A DNA stretch of 64,000 nucleotides from Lecanicillium sp. G3. Taxonomy: Eukaryota; Ascomycota; Sordariomycetes; Hypocreales; Cordycipitaceae. A program made the translations under genes and the position numbers. A model generated the notes under the pieces. The model searched no databases, was not told the origin of the DNA, and saw nothing but the letters and a program-made list of their open reading frames with translations. Where the stretch lies: the NCBI GenBank assembly GCA_037575805.1, contig JAZHPD010000025.1, forward strand, positions 310,001-374,000, in the 5' to 3' direction. Positions 41,601 through 52,132 of the stretch are shown here, piece by piece; position 1 is the stretch's first letter, and the number at the start of each line of letters is the position of its first letter.

Positions 41601-44600
41601 TTCTCCTTACAGTATGCGTCAGCACGCTGCTGGCTCAATTCTGGTCTCAAGGTGGACGGCATCATTGGCCACAGTCTGGGTCAGTTTGCCGCCATGTGCG
41701 TCAGTGGCATTCTGTCACTCCGCGACGGCTTGAGGCTTGTAGCTGGCAGGGCCACTCTGATGAAGACACACTGGGGTGCAGAGTCTGGCAGCATGATTGC
41801 CGTGGAAGGCGACCCGTCTGTCATTGAGCGCCTGATTAGGGATCTAGAGGAAAGTGACGACAGCTGCTCCTACGAGGTTGCCTGTTACAATAGTAACACC
41901 TCAAAGGTGATTGTAAGCGACCGAGTCTCAGCTGATGTGCTCGAAAGCCGTCTTAAGTCTCAGTCTATCAAACATAAGCGACTGCACGTCACGCACGGGT
42001 TCCATTCCAAGTTTACGGACCCGCTGATACCGCACCTCGAAGCCCTTGCATCAGATCTGACTATCAACAAACCTATCATTCCGCTTGAAACATGCACTCT
42101 TACGTCTGGGCTCACCACCTTGACACCGGCTGCCATCGCCGCGCACACCCGCGAGCCAGTCTACTTTGGCGTGGCCGTACAGCGCTTGTATAGTCGCCTT
42201 GGCGGTTGTACTTTCTTGGAGTGCGGCTCCCACTCAAGCATTATAGGAATGGTGTCTCGGGCTTTGGACAAGCAACGCGGAACCATCAACGGTATCCCAA
42301 TGGAGCACAACACGCCTAACGCGATGGATTTACTGGCGGACAAAACAATCAAGCTGTGGAGTCTTGGCCACAAGGTGCAGTACTGGAGTCACCAGCGCTC
42401 CAGTTCTTCCAACCATTGTGTGCTGTCTCTACCGCCATATCAATTCGACAAGGCGAAGCATTGGATTGACTACAAGGTACCGGCACCCAAGGAAGTCATT
42501 GTAAATGATCGCGGAGACGTGCCTCAGCCGCTTCCTCTCCCTCTCGTGCTCGTTCGCTTGAATCGAAGCGATGGCAATACGCACTACTTCGATATCGACC
42601 CAACCAGCAAAGAGTTTCGGGAGCTGGTCGCTGGTCATGTTGTTTCTGGAAGGGAAGCATGCCCAACATCGGCGTATCTCGAGATGGCGGCTCGGGCTGT
42701 AGCCACCATTGACAACACCAACGCGCAAGCACATGTATCTGTACATGGGCTTGATTTTCATTCATCTTTAGAGACCTCCGAAGACAGACTGATCGCTCTG
42801 GCTCTGGAGCCATCTGGCGAGGCCTGGACATTTATCGTCAGCAGTCAGTCCGGTACAGGAGAGCAGTCATCTGTTAGTCATGTTACTGGTTCAATATCCT
42901 TCCGACCAAACACTCCGCAGCAAAGTGCAGACTTCAGTCGATATGCCAGAATTGCGAATCATAATGGCATCTCTGCGGTCCTTCAGGACCCTAGGTCCAC
43001 CTCCCTTACAGGCAATGTAGCATATAATATCATGGCACCCATGGTTAGATATGCTGACCTGTATCGCAATATTGAGAGAATTGCTTCATACGATAACAGA
43101 GTTGTTGCGCGAGTGCGGACACCTAAACGTCCAGAGTGTTTTGGTGACACCATATTGCGTTCCTATATGCTTCACAGCTTTCTGCAAGTCGCCAGCCTTC
43201 ATGCCAACTTCCTGCGCGATTCGAAGAACGAGCTATACGTTGAGGGTCAAATCGATCTGATTCAAATGGGACCTGACTACCATAACCAATCCACCATCGC
43301 AGCACCTCAGGAGTTTTGGGACGTTTTGTGCATTTCTTCTTCCATCGACGGCGAATTGACATATGACATCTTTGCTTACGCCACGTCTCCCGTCAGACTG
43401 GCGGTGGTCATCTCTGGAGCCCGTTACATTCCCTTGACAGGGCACCCAGCGCTCACACTTACAGCGCGGATACATCCCTCTTTTGAAAAGGTGGAAGCCG
43501 TGCCTGGCAGCCGCAGCGATTCTATGACTCGCGCAATTACAATCGCCCAGGATTCGCTACCTCCAAAGGGAACCACCTCACAAGCTACCCCGACACCAAT
43601 GAAGGTGTTTCACGCTGCCAAGGAGCCCCAAACATCTACTTTTGATGATTTGTGTGCGATCTTGGAAAAGATTGCCGACGTGCCGAGGAAAGAAGTACGC
43701 GGTACCTCCACATTTGATGACCTCGGCGTTGACTCTCTGATGATGATTGAAGTGATTGATGAGATCTCGAGCTTCTTCAAGCTGGATCTGCCCATTGAGG
43801 ACCTTGAGCAGCTGACAGATATGGACTCTTTGGAACAGTACCTAGAGGGTCGCCTGGGAAGACTGTCTGATGATGCATTTGATAGCGATTCATCCGGAGA
43901 TGCTACGCTTGATAGCCCTGCTTCATCAACATATGAGACGTCCATCGATACTTCCCTGGGACCTGCTCCGCAGCTCAGTCAGTCATCGCCTACCATTACA
44001 AAAGATCTCATGAAGCTGGTTTCCGAGCACTTGGAGTATGACGGTGAATTAATGCTCCAAACATGCCTGGCCGACCTTGGCCTCGATTCTCTGATTTGCA
44101 TCGAGCTTGTCGCAGACATTGAGAAGCACTTTGGCGTGGAGGTCGAAATGGAAAACTTGGACGAGCACTCCACTTTCCTTGATCTCTTACGCATAGTTAC
44201 TAGTGAAGAAGGTTACGGAACGATGCCCCAGCCAGGTGCCGCGCCCAAATCATCACCCAGTGCGCCCAGCAACCCCGCGAGCAACAGTACATTCCCGGCT
44301 CTCCAAGGCGCACAGGCTGCATTCGACGCTGTCCGCTTTGATTTCGACACACACAGCACTGATACTGGGTTCAGAAACTTCTGGAAGAATGTGTATGGCG
44401 ACCAAGCAAAACTGGTGGAAGCCTACGTTGTGGAAGCGTACCGTGCTCTCGGCGTTGATCTTGCTGCATTGCAAGCCGGAGCGGTAGTACCTAGTATTGG
44501 CGCCTTGCCAAAGCATGAAAACCTTCTCAAGCAGTTTCTCAAGATTCTCGCAGACGGTGGACTTGTATCGAAGCAACCTAATGGCTCGTATGAGCGCACG

Positions 44601-46617
44601 TCGAATGCCATTGACAATACGCCATCGACGACGCTCTACGCAGCCATGCTTGCAAAGTACCCTGAGCACACCGCAGAGACTATGCTTTTGAACGTCACTG
44701 GCTCTCAGCTACGAGAGTGCCTCACGGGTGAATTAGATGCGCTGCAGCTGCTGTTTGCAAACAAAATGAACCGCGCGACCATGGCGGATGTCTACGAAAA
44801 GGCACCCATGTGCCAGGCTACTACGCGTCTTCTGGCAGATTTCCTTGTCAAGGCATTCTCGTCGCCGCAGCCCCGCAGGCCGTTTAAAATATTAGAGGTT
44901 GGTGCAGGTACAGGAGGAACCGCAAAGTATGTGATCGACTTCCTCACAAAGGCCGGCATTGACTTCCACTACACCTTTACCGACATCTCATCTTCTCTTG
45001 TAACGCAAGCAAAGCGCATCTTCTCCAACAATCCTCGAATGACATTTGCCACGCTAGATTGCGATAAAGCGCCTCAGCCTGACCTCTGCGGCCAGTTTGA
45101 CGCCGTGATTGCCACAAACTGCATTCACGCAACGCAAAACGTGACTAGGTCTGCCGCCAACATTGCGCCTCTTCTCCGCCCCGGCGGCGTCTTTTGTCTC
45201 GTGGAGTTTACCAGAGGCTTATACTGGTTCGACCTCGTGTACGGTCTGCTCGAGGGCTGGTGGGCTTTTAGCGATGGGCGCCAGCATGCGCTGGCTGATG
45301 AGTGGTTCTGGGAGGCGAGCCTCAAGAGCGCGGGCTTCCGCCACGTCTCGTGGACCGACGGCAACAGTCAAGAATCGCAGACTATGCGACTTATTTGCGG
45401 CTTTCGGGAAAGTGCCGAAAACGACATATTCAAACCGCTGGCGCGCGGCATCATCAAGCGCGCCGGTATCCCCGTAGAGACTTTTACCTGGAAGCGCGTT
45501 GGCGATCTCGAGCTGAAGGCGGACGTTTACTTTCCCAAGAGGGCTGACGAGCCGAGCAAGCAAAGGAAAATTGCCCTCATGATTCACGGCGGCGGCCATT
45601 TACTGTTTAGCCGGCAGGACATTCCCATGAAGCACGTCCGCGTGCTTCTCCAGCGCGGATACCTCCCCGTGAGCGTCGACTACCGCCTTTGCCCCGAAGT
45701 CAGCTTGTTTGAAGGACCAGTGACGGACTGCTGCGATGCATTGGCATGGGCGCGCAATAAGCTTCCGAATCTGACGCTGACTGGCCCAACTGTGCGCATT
45801 GTACCCGATAAGCTGCTTGCCCTGGGGTGGTCTAGTGGCGGACAACTGGCAATGACGCTCGGATACACCGCGCCGGCGAGAGGCATCAAGGCTCCAGACG
45901 TTATTCTACCGTTCTATTCGCCTAGCGATCTGGAGGCAGAATGTAAGCTATATCTAACATAATCCTGCCGAGCACGGCGTCACTAACAAGCTTTGCGTAG
46001 TCTGGGACCAGCCCATCTATCCTGCCGCGGCCGAGGAAGAACCTACTGAGATTTGGGGAGAGCTCGATTGCGTGCTCCCTTCACCTGTGCGAAACATCAA
46101 TTACACTGCTTAGCTCTCTCCTTTACTAATCATGATCCAGATCCTCGAATACACACCCATGAGCAACAAGCGGGCCACTGCTCTATCGCTGACTCTCAAC
46201 GATGACCGCGCAAGGCTCATACTGCACATGAACTGGAAGGCCCAGTCCGTGCCTGTGCTTGTCAGTGGCCTGCCGCACAAGTCTCGCATCGCACCCAATG
46301 ACAAGACGGACTGGAAAAATCTGCCAAAGCCGCCAGTGGAAAAGATTCGCCAGTGCAGCCCCTACTGGCACATTACGCAAGGCGCGTATCAAACGCCGAC
46401 CTTCATGGTCCACGGTAACGCGGACGATTGGATTCCGTACCAGATGACAGAGCGAACGATAGCGGCTCTGCGCCAGCGTGGTGTTGCAGCGGATATTCGC
46501 ATCCCCGACCAGTGCGGCCATGCCTTTGACTTGTTTCCCAAAGAAGATAAATTGGGTGTTGGGTGGGCTGCTATCGAGGAGGCATATGACTTTGCAGATG
46601 CCGAGATTGCCAAGTAG
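38644..46617 (+). CDS. Non-reducing polyketide synthase, SAT-KS-AT-PT-ACP-ACP-CMeT-hydrolase
   Basis: Four exons: 38644-39267, 39324-45942, 46001-46086, 46141-46617. The introns are 56, 58 and 54 nt; 2601 aa. SAT (1 to about 360): GLCVG with Cys134. KS (about 380-805): Cys547 in DTACSSS, His682 in EAHGTG, His721 in KGNIGHLEG. AT (about 900-1220): GHSLGQ, Ser992. PT (about 1285-1590): His1313 in AGHVVSG and Asp1526 in GPDYHNQ. Two ACPs: Ser1679 (GVDSLM) and Ser1797 (GLDSLI). C-methyltransferase (about 1940-2210): motif I LEVGAGTGGT near 2065. The C-terminal alpha/beta hydrolase has HGGGH, Ser2378 in GWSSG, Asp2538/2539 and His2570. The closest known architectures are CMeT-TE enzymes making methylated orsellinic-type acids (AusA, MpaC, PkbA type). 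All catalytic residues looked for are present, so it should be active. It makes a C-methylated aromatic polyketide from malonyl-CoA and SAM; starter and length are not readable. Confidence 0.93.
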
Positions 46618-47184
46618 GTTGATGATGCCCTGGGTGGGGGGGGAGGGTTGTTTTGATATAGGCTAGCAAAGTTTCTGTTTCTTTCGTGGGCTTCCTGATA
46701 CTATGGAGATTCATCACTCTTCAGGCACAATATAATGTCACCATATCGTAAACACTTGAATCAGGCTCGCTCCGCCAGTATGCACAACACCGACAGAGTA
46801 GCAGCTAAAAGCCAAGAATCGAGTGGCAAGCCCGGCGGAGCTCAGATTCTCCCATTTTCAGAATACGAGGCCGCGGCCGGTTTCAGGAGTTTCCTTTCGC
46901 GGAAGCGACTTCGTGCCACTTACACCTAGAAAGAAGGAAGAAAAAGTGTACACGTAATACATACAATGGAGAACTCTTCTTTTCTCTTTATCCCGCAGCA
47001 ACGGCAACAACGGCACGGGAAGCTTGTCAACAACTGGATGTCGTCGTCGACTGATAGGCAGTCTACACGGGGAACAGGTAAACGTACAAAGTCATTCACT
47101 ACGGATCACAAACGTCACGGGTATGGGCGAGATGCCAATGAGAGATGCATTTTCATTCAGTCGTAGCCACAACATACATTATCC
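46618..47184. other. Convergent intergenic spacer at the right edge of the cluster
   Basis: 567 bp between the 3' ends of the PKS and the AAA ATPase. No gene recognised. Taken as the right boundary, because the next genes look housekeeping. Confidence 0.5.
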
Positions 47185-50100
47185 TCAGAAATAACTCCTC
47201 ATCGCGTCCTCGTACCCAGTTCCGCCCTTGAGGTCCCTGCTGAACCGCGCGTGCACCTCCAGCACCTGCACCAGGTGCTTCATCCCGAGCTTCTCCTCCT
47301 TGCTAATCGCCAGGTCCTGCGCCGACGAGACAATGTTCTTAATCTCGCGCCCGTTAAGGTCCTGCCGCACCAGGCGCGCCATGTCCTCGTCCGTCAGTGC
47401 ATCCACCTCGAGCTTGCCCAGCGCACGGATCTTGTCCAGGAACATGCTGAAAATCTTGCGCTTGGCTTTGGCGTCGAGGTTATCGTACCGCAGCGCAATG
47501 TGGATGCGCGACTGGAACGCCTCGTCAAACGTCTCGACGCGGTTCGTCGTCAGGAACAGGATGCCCTGAAAGTATTCGAGCTGCCGGAGAAAGATGCTCA
47601 CCAGCGCGTTGCGGTGCACGTCCGACATGTTGCGCTTCTCGAGGAACACGTCCGCTTCGTCGAGGAGGAGGACGGCGCCCCATGCGTGGCAAATGTTGAG
47701 GATGCGCTGCAGCTCCGCCTCCAGGAACCGCGAGTCCGTCCCCAGCTCGCCCGCAGACACCATATACAGCGGGCACTGGAGCAGCTCGCTGATGCCCTCG
47801 GCCGTCAGCGTCTTGCCCGTACCCGGAGCGCCGTGAAGGACCGTCACCAGGCCCTTGCCCTTGCCCTGGATCACATCGTCGATCGTCTTGGACGCGTTGG
47901 CTCTGCGCGACGTCACGAGCGCCTTGATCAGGTCTTTCGTCTCAGGCTGGAGCACCAGCGAATCCCAGGCCTGCTCGTTAAACTTGACGTCGCTAACATT
48001 GGACACCTTGAACTCGAGCCACTGCTTTTCGGAAAAGGCGAAACCCAGGACAACCGGAGACGCCAAAAGGTAATCGTCGTCTGTCAAGTCGCGCGGCACC
48101 TCGGTTCCGCTGCTCGCTTTCTTGTCGCCGCCCTTGCCGTCCGTGTCTGCCCCGGAGGACGCAGGCGTGTCTTTGCCACAAGAGTCCGAAGCGTCACACT
48201 TTGTCGTCGAAGACTCGCCCGCCTCCCCATTCTCGTCCTTGTAGACCGATGTAAGCACCTCAATCTGTCCATTGTCGCTGCGGTAACCCGGATCGTCGGG
48301 GTAGGAGTCGTAGTCTGACGAGTCGTCGTCGCCCGGTATCCTCGGGGGCAGAGAGCCGCTGGCAGTGTTGCCGAGCGGCGCGAGCAGGTAGTTGGGGTTG
48401 ACGCGGCGAAACGTCTTGGGGTCCACCATCATCCGGCTTTGCTGCACGTTGAACTTGACGACGCCGTGCTTCTTGCTCTTCAGGTACGCCATGCCTGCAT
48501 AGCTCTTGTAGTGCACGCCGCGCAGCTCGACAAACTTCTTGCCGCGCTCGATGAGCTTTTTGCGCACGCCGGCCTCGTCTCTGTGAAACCGGAGAGGATA
48601 ACAGGGCAGACTGGTGATTTTGCGAGCGCCGCGGAACGAACCGATCTCTTCGGCAATACTACCGTAGCCAAAGTTTTTGCCGTCATACTCAAAGTACTTG
48701 CCGTCGATGAGGTAGAACTCGCCCTTTTGCATGCTGGCATGGCGCTCCACGCACTCTACGCGGAACACCCTGGCCTCGTCTTCGTTGCCGAACGTGGTGG
48801 TGTAGACAAACGACTTAGGCTTCCAGATGGTCCAGAGCAGGTCGAACGTGATGAGGCCGTTGCGGATAAGTGCGTCCACCTGTCGCTTGATTTTGGCGTA
48901 GTCTTTGAGGATGTACTTAAGCAACACTTTGAGATGCTGAATCTTAAGCTCGATTCTCTTGGCATTTTTCGACCGCTCCTTCTTAGAGTCTCCCGTCGGC
49001 TTGGTGCTCTTTAATTGCTTGTAGTACGCTCGTAGGTCATCCAGGTACAGGAACAAAAAGTCGGGATCGAGCTTCGGGATCTCTTCGACGAGGGTTACAC
49101 CTTTGACCTCGCCGATGGTCTCTTTGAGACACTCTCGGAGAATCTTGCTCTTGATATCGACATACGTCTGTCGATATCTACCCTGAGGATCGAATGTTCT
49201 GCGTACGAGGAAGATGTTGTCGTCGTCCTCGTCATCCTGCGACTGGGAGTCTACCGTATCTCGAATCTTGTAGCAGAGCGTTGCCGAATCCCACACAAAG
49301 TCGACGCGTCGAAACGACGGGTTGCCGCTTTTGTGACCGCGGGATGCATATTTACCCTCATCCTCGGCATCGTGAAGCGATGGGTTGGCTCGTGTGCGGA
49401 GAGCCTGGAGAACTCGACTGATTGGTGGCCTGACACGGGGAGGGGGCGATGAAGACCTGCCTGCTGGTGGTTGGGCCGGCGGCGGAGGCTGTGTCGGCGG
49501 CGGCGCTGCTCCGTGTGGCACAAAGGGGTTGTATCCAAGATGATTGAAGTTTGGCTGGTAGGCAACGGCAGGATGCTGGAGGGGCGCTGCCAGCATGGGC
49601 TGAAAAGCCACTTGCTGCTGTAGCTGCTGGACCTGACGACGGAGCTCCTGCACCTCTCTGTCTGTCCCGCTATCGCTCTGCGAGTCTTCGTTTCTGGGCC
49701 GAGCCTCTGCTTCCGGCTCCGAATCCGAACTCGACGATGAGCTCAGAGCAGAGTCCTGGTCGTAAGTGCTGCGACGTTTGTAGCGTCGAGATGTCGATTT
49801 CGACGACTTTGCTGGCTTCTCGGAGTCTACTCTGCGGAGGCGACGCCGGCGACTAGACTTTTTGGACCGCCTTTCTACGGGAGAAGAGTCTGAACTGTCC
49901 GAGTCGTCGCTGGTGAGGTTGTCGTCACTCTCGCTGGTGTCGGTGTCGTAGCGCGCAGCTCGTCTGCGGGCTCTGGCGGCATCGCGACGACGGCTCTTGC
50001 TATCTTGCTGTTTCTCCCTATCCCTGCGATTATCGCTCTTCTTGGGCTTTTTTTCACCGGGCGTATCTTTGGGCTGCGCGGCAGCATCGGCATCCTGCTT

Positions 50101-50190
50101 CGGCGGCGGGCTGGCCTTGCTGGGAAGGGCGCTTGCGTCGCCCGTCTTGCCCTCCTCCAATCTCCTTGCGGCATTGCCTTGCTGATCCAT
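47185..50190 (-). CDS. AAA ATPase with Ser/Arg-rich N-terminus (DUF7025-AAA type)
   Basis: Intronless, 1001 aa. Residues 1-190 are disordered and rich in Lys, Arg, Ser, Asp and Glu. A Gln-rich coiled segment (EVQELRRQVQQLQQQVAF) and a Pro-rich part follow. The middle third matches the region found before the AAA module in this fungal family (TFGNEDEARVFRVECVERH, YFEYDGKNFGYGS). The AAA domain (about 740-985) has Walker A GAPGTGKT near 786, Walker B LLLDEAD near 840, the second region of homology TTNRVETFDEAFQSRIH and a Gly-Arg-Glu sensor segment. Such proteins are common in filamentous ascomycetes and their substrates are unknown. Nothing ties it to the cluster. Confidence 0.85.
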   Translation of the reverse strand: MDQQGNAARRLEEGKTGDASALPSKASPPPKQDADAAAQPKDTPGEKKPKKSDNRRDREKQQDSKSRRRDAARARRRAARYDTDTSESDDNLTSDDSDSSDSSPVERRSKKSSRRRRLRRVDSEKPAKSSKSTSRRYKRRSTYDQDSALSSSSSSDSEPEAEARPRNEDSQSDSGTDREVQELRRQVQQLQQQVAFQPMLAAPLQHPAVAYQPNFNHLGYNPFVPHGAAPPPTQPPPPAQPPAGRSSSPPPRVRPPISRVLQALRTRANPSLHDAEDEGKYASRGHKSGNPSFRRVDFVWDSATLCYKIRDTVDSQSQDDEDDDNIFLVRRTFDPQGRYRQTYVDIKSKILRECLKETIGEVKGVTLVEEIPKLDPDFLFLYLDDLRAYYKQLKSTKPTGDSKKERSKNAKRIELKIQHLKVLLKYILKDYAKIKRQVDALIRNGLITFDLLWTIWKPKSFVYTTTFGNEDEARVFRVECVERHASMQKGEFYLIDGKYFEYDGKNFGYGSIAEEIGSFRGARKITSLPCYPLRFHRDEAGVRKKLIERGKKFVELRGVHYKSYAGMAYLKSKKHGVVKFNVQQSRMMVDPKTFRRVNPNYLLAPLGNTASGSLPPRIPGDDDSSDYDSYPDDPGYRSDNGQIEVLTSVYKDENGEAGESSTTKCDASDSCGKDTPASSGADTDGKGGDKKASSGTEVPRDLTDDDYLLASPVVLGFAFSEKQWLEFKVSNVSDVKFNEQAWDSLVLQPETKDLIKALVTSRRANASKTIDDVIQGKGKGLVTVLHGAPGTGKTLTAEGISELLQCPLYMVSAGELGTDSRFLEAELQRILNICHAWGAVLLLDEADVFLEKRNMSDVHRNALVSIFLRQLEYFQGILFLTTNRVETFDEAFQSRIHIALRYDNLDAKAKRKIFSMFLDKIRALGKLEVDALTDEDMARLVRQDLNGREIKNIVSSAQDLAISKEEKLGMKHLVQVLEVHARFSRDLKGGTGYEDAMRSYF

Positions 50191-52132
50191 CTTGAAGACG
50201 CAAGCCTAGAGAAGACGCCGAACTGCGAAGTTGATGCTGTAAAGATGACTTTTTGTGATACGGAAGAGAGCACTGAGGGGTAAGTAGAGATGTGTGGCAC
50301 TGCGCGAAGTTATAAGGATCACGAGCGTTTGATGCGTGCCACTGGCGTTTGCAAACCAAGGCCAGGAGTACGGAGAAGGGCGGAAAAAAGAAGCAAAAAA
50401 CTGGTAAATGGTATTGTGAATGGATAGAGAGAAGGAAGTTTTACAGATGCGGGCCACTGCATACAGGCATATTTATCCATCCCGATGAGCAGGGTTGCAT
50501 GCATCTCCGAAGGGCCATCCATCAGGCAGACACGCAGGCAGCGGGCGCCTCACAGCTCACAGGAGTGTGATGTGGCGGCGGCTAGGCCGCAGCAGGATCG
50601 CCAGCGACCAGGCAAACGGGCCACAGGCCACAGGCCACAGGGCACACCGCGAGTGACTCAGATGATGACGGTAGCTGTCAAGAGCTGGACTTGTATAACT
50701 GGCAAGGTCGGCGCCTCAGCCGCAGAGACGTGGAGAGTGTATTATTGGCCTGGCCTGTCACTGTAGGTGGCACAAGGCTCAGCAGAGCGGCCCGGAATCT
50801 TTCTTTGGCTGGGTTTGGGGTGCGCCTTGGAAAAACGTGAATAAAATGTGACAAAATCTAAGACGCTTCACCAAAGGACGGGCTTTCATTGCGTTTGGAC
50901 CTTGTGCAGTGAATAACGGGCGAAAAAGAGCTCGCAGAGGAGGCGGCCCACAAGGCGTACTAACTACGTATTCAACGATTCAACGACTCAGGCCGGTCCA
51001 TCTAGACGGCGACCGCCCTCAGCCACGCGCTAGCAGGGCCATGTCATCTCGCATTCGACCAGTATCGTGCATGGGGGGATTTGGTGGATGAGGGTTTGTG
51101 AGAGGTTGAAGTTGTGAGCGTGTAAAGTGTAGAGTGGGCGTAGTGTTAGGCAGCTGCGCCGTTGGCGTTGACGACCAACTGCGTATCACGACACCATGGA
51201 AGCGGAACGAGGTGAAGTGAATATTTCTGAAAGTCATTGCTTATTAAGTTGATGCAGAATGCAGATCAGTCTCAAGTAAACTTGACAATGTCGTATTGAA
51301 GCGGTATGGTACTCATGCTGTCATTGTAAGGGGGGCATGTCTTGGGCTAATGCAGTATAAAGTGCATTCACCGACACCACAACTTTTACAATTCTGACCA
51401 ACCAGATACTTGGTACGTTATGTGTCTGTATTGTATGGAACTAGTAAAAAACCAAGGTTCGTTATCCGAAACAATTACACACTGACGACTTTAAATCATA
51501 CATAGCTGCCAACTTATGCAGCTGCAGGCCATGCCATAGATGGCTGCCCATGCTTGGGGAAACAACAGCTTCTCAGATATCACTTCGTATCACCGATAAT
51601 CAACATGACATCTGTTCCGCGGAATCCTTTCCATCAACGGCTTGTCCGACTGTTCACCTTGGACAGAACTGTGGCTTGACTACCAACAGCCACAGCACCG
51701 CCACCGGCACACTTGTCTGCTGGCAGTACTATTTACTACTAGTTACTGGTAGTTGGTTAGTTAGTTAGTCAGTCAAAGCACTAACAGGGCACCAATCTCC
51801 AAGCTTCAGCGCTGTCTCGCCCCGCCGCCAGCGCTAACCTTGGCCTCTCAGCTCCCCCACCGCCTGCAACCCGCTGCCAGCGCTGCCAGCGCCCAGCCAC
51901 TAACGTTAGCGAGCTCTCGCCTGCCCGCAGATCGGACGGCCGCTTTCGTCATTGCTCGAGCTCCCACCAAGCTCCGAGACCTCTGCGGCCTCCAGCTGGT
52001 TTTTCCTCTCGTCTTTACATCTTCACTGTCGGCCAGTGAATCTCCTGCTTGGAGCTGTAAACCATCCCTTTATTCCGTCATTACTTCAAAAATTTCCATC
52101 TTCTGGTGCAGTCGGATCTGCGCCCCTATACC
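50191..52132. other. Divergent intergenic region of 1.9 kb
   Basis: Promoters of the AAA ATPase and the cation channel. No gene supported. A short GCCACAG tandem repeat lies near 50618-50640 and a GCTGCCAGC-type repeat near 51866-51895. CT-rich DNA precedes the channel ATG at 52133. Confidence 0.5.
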
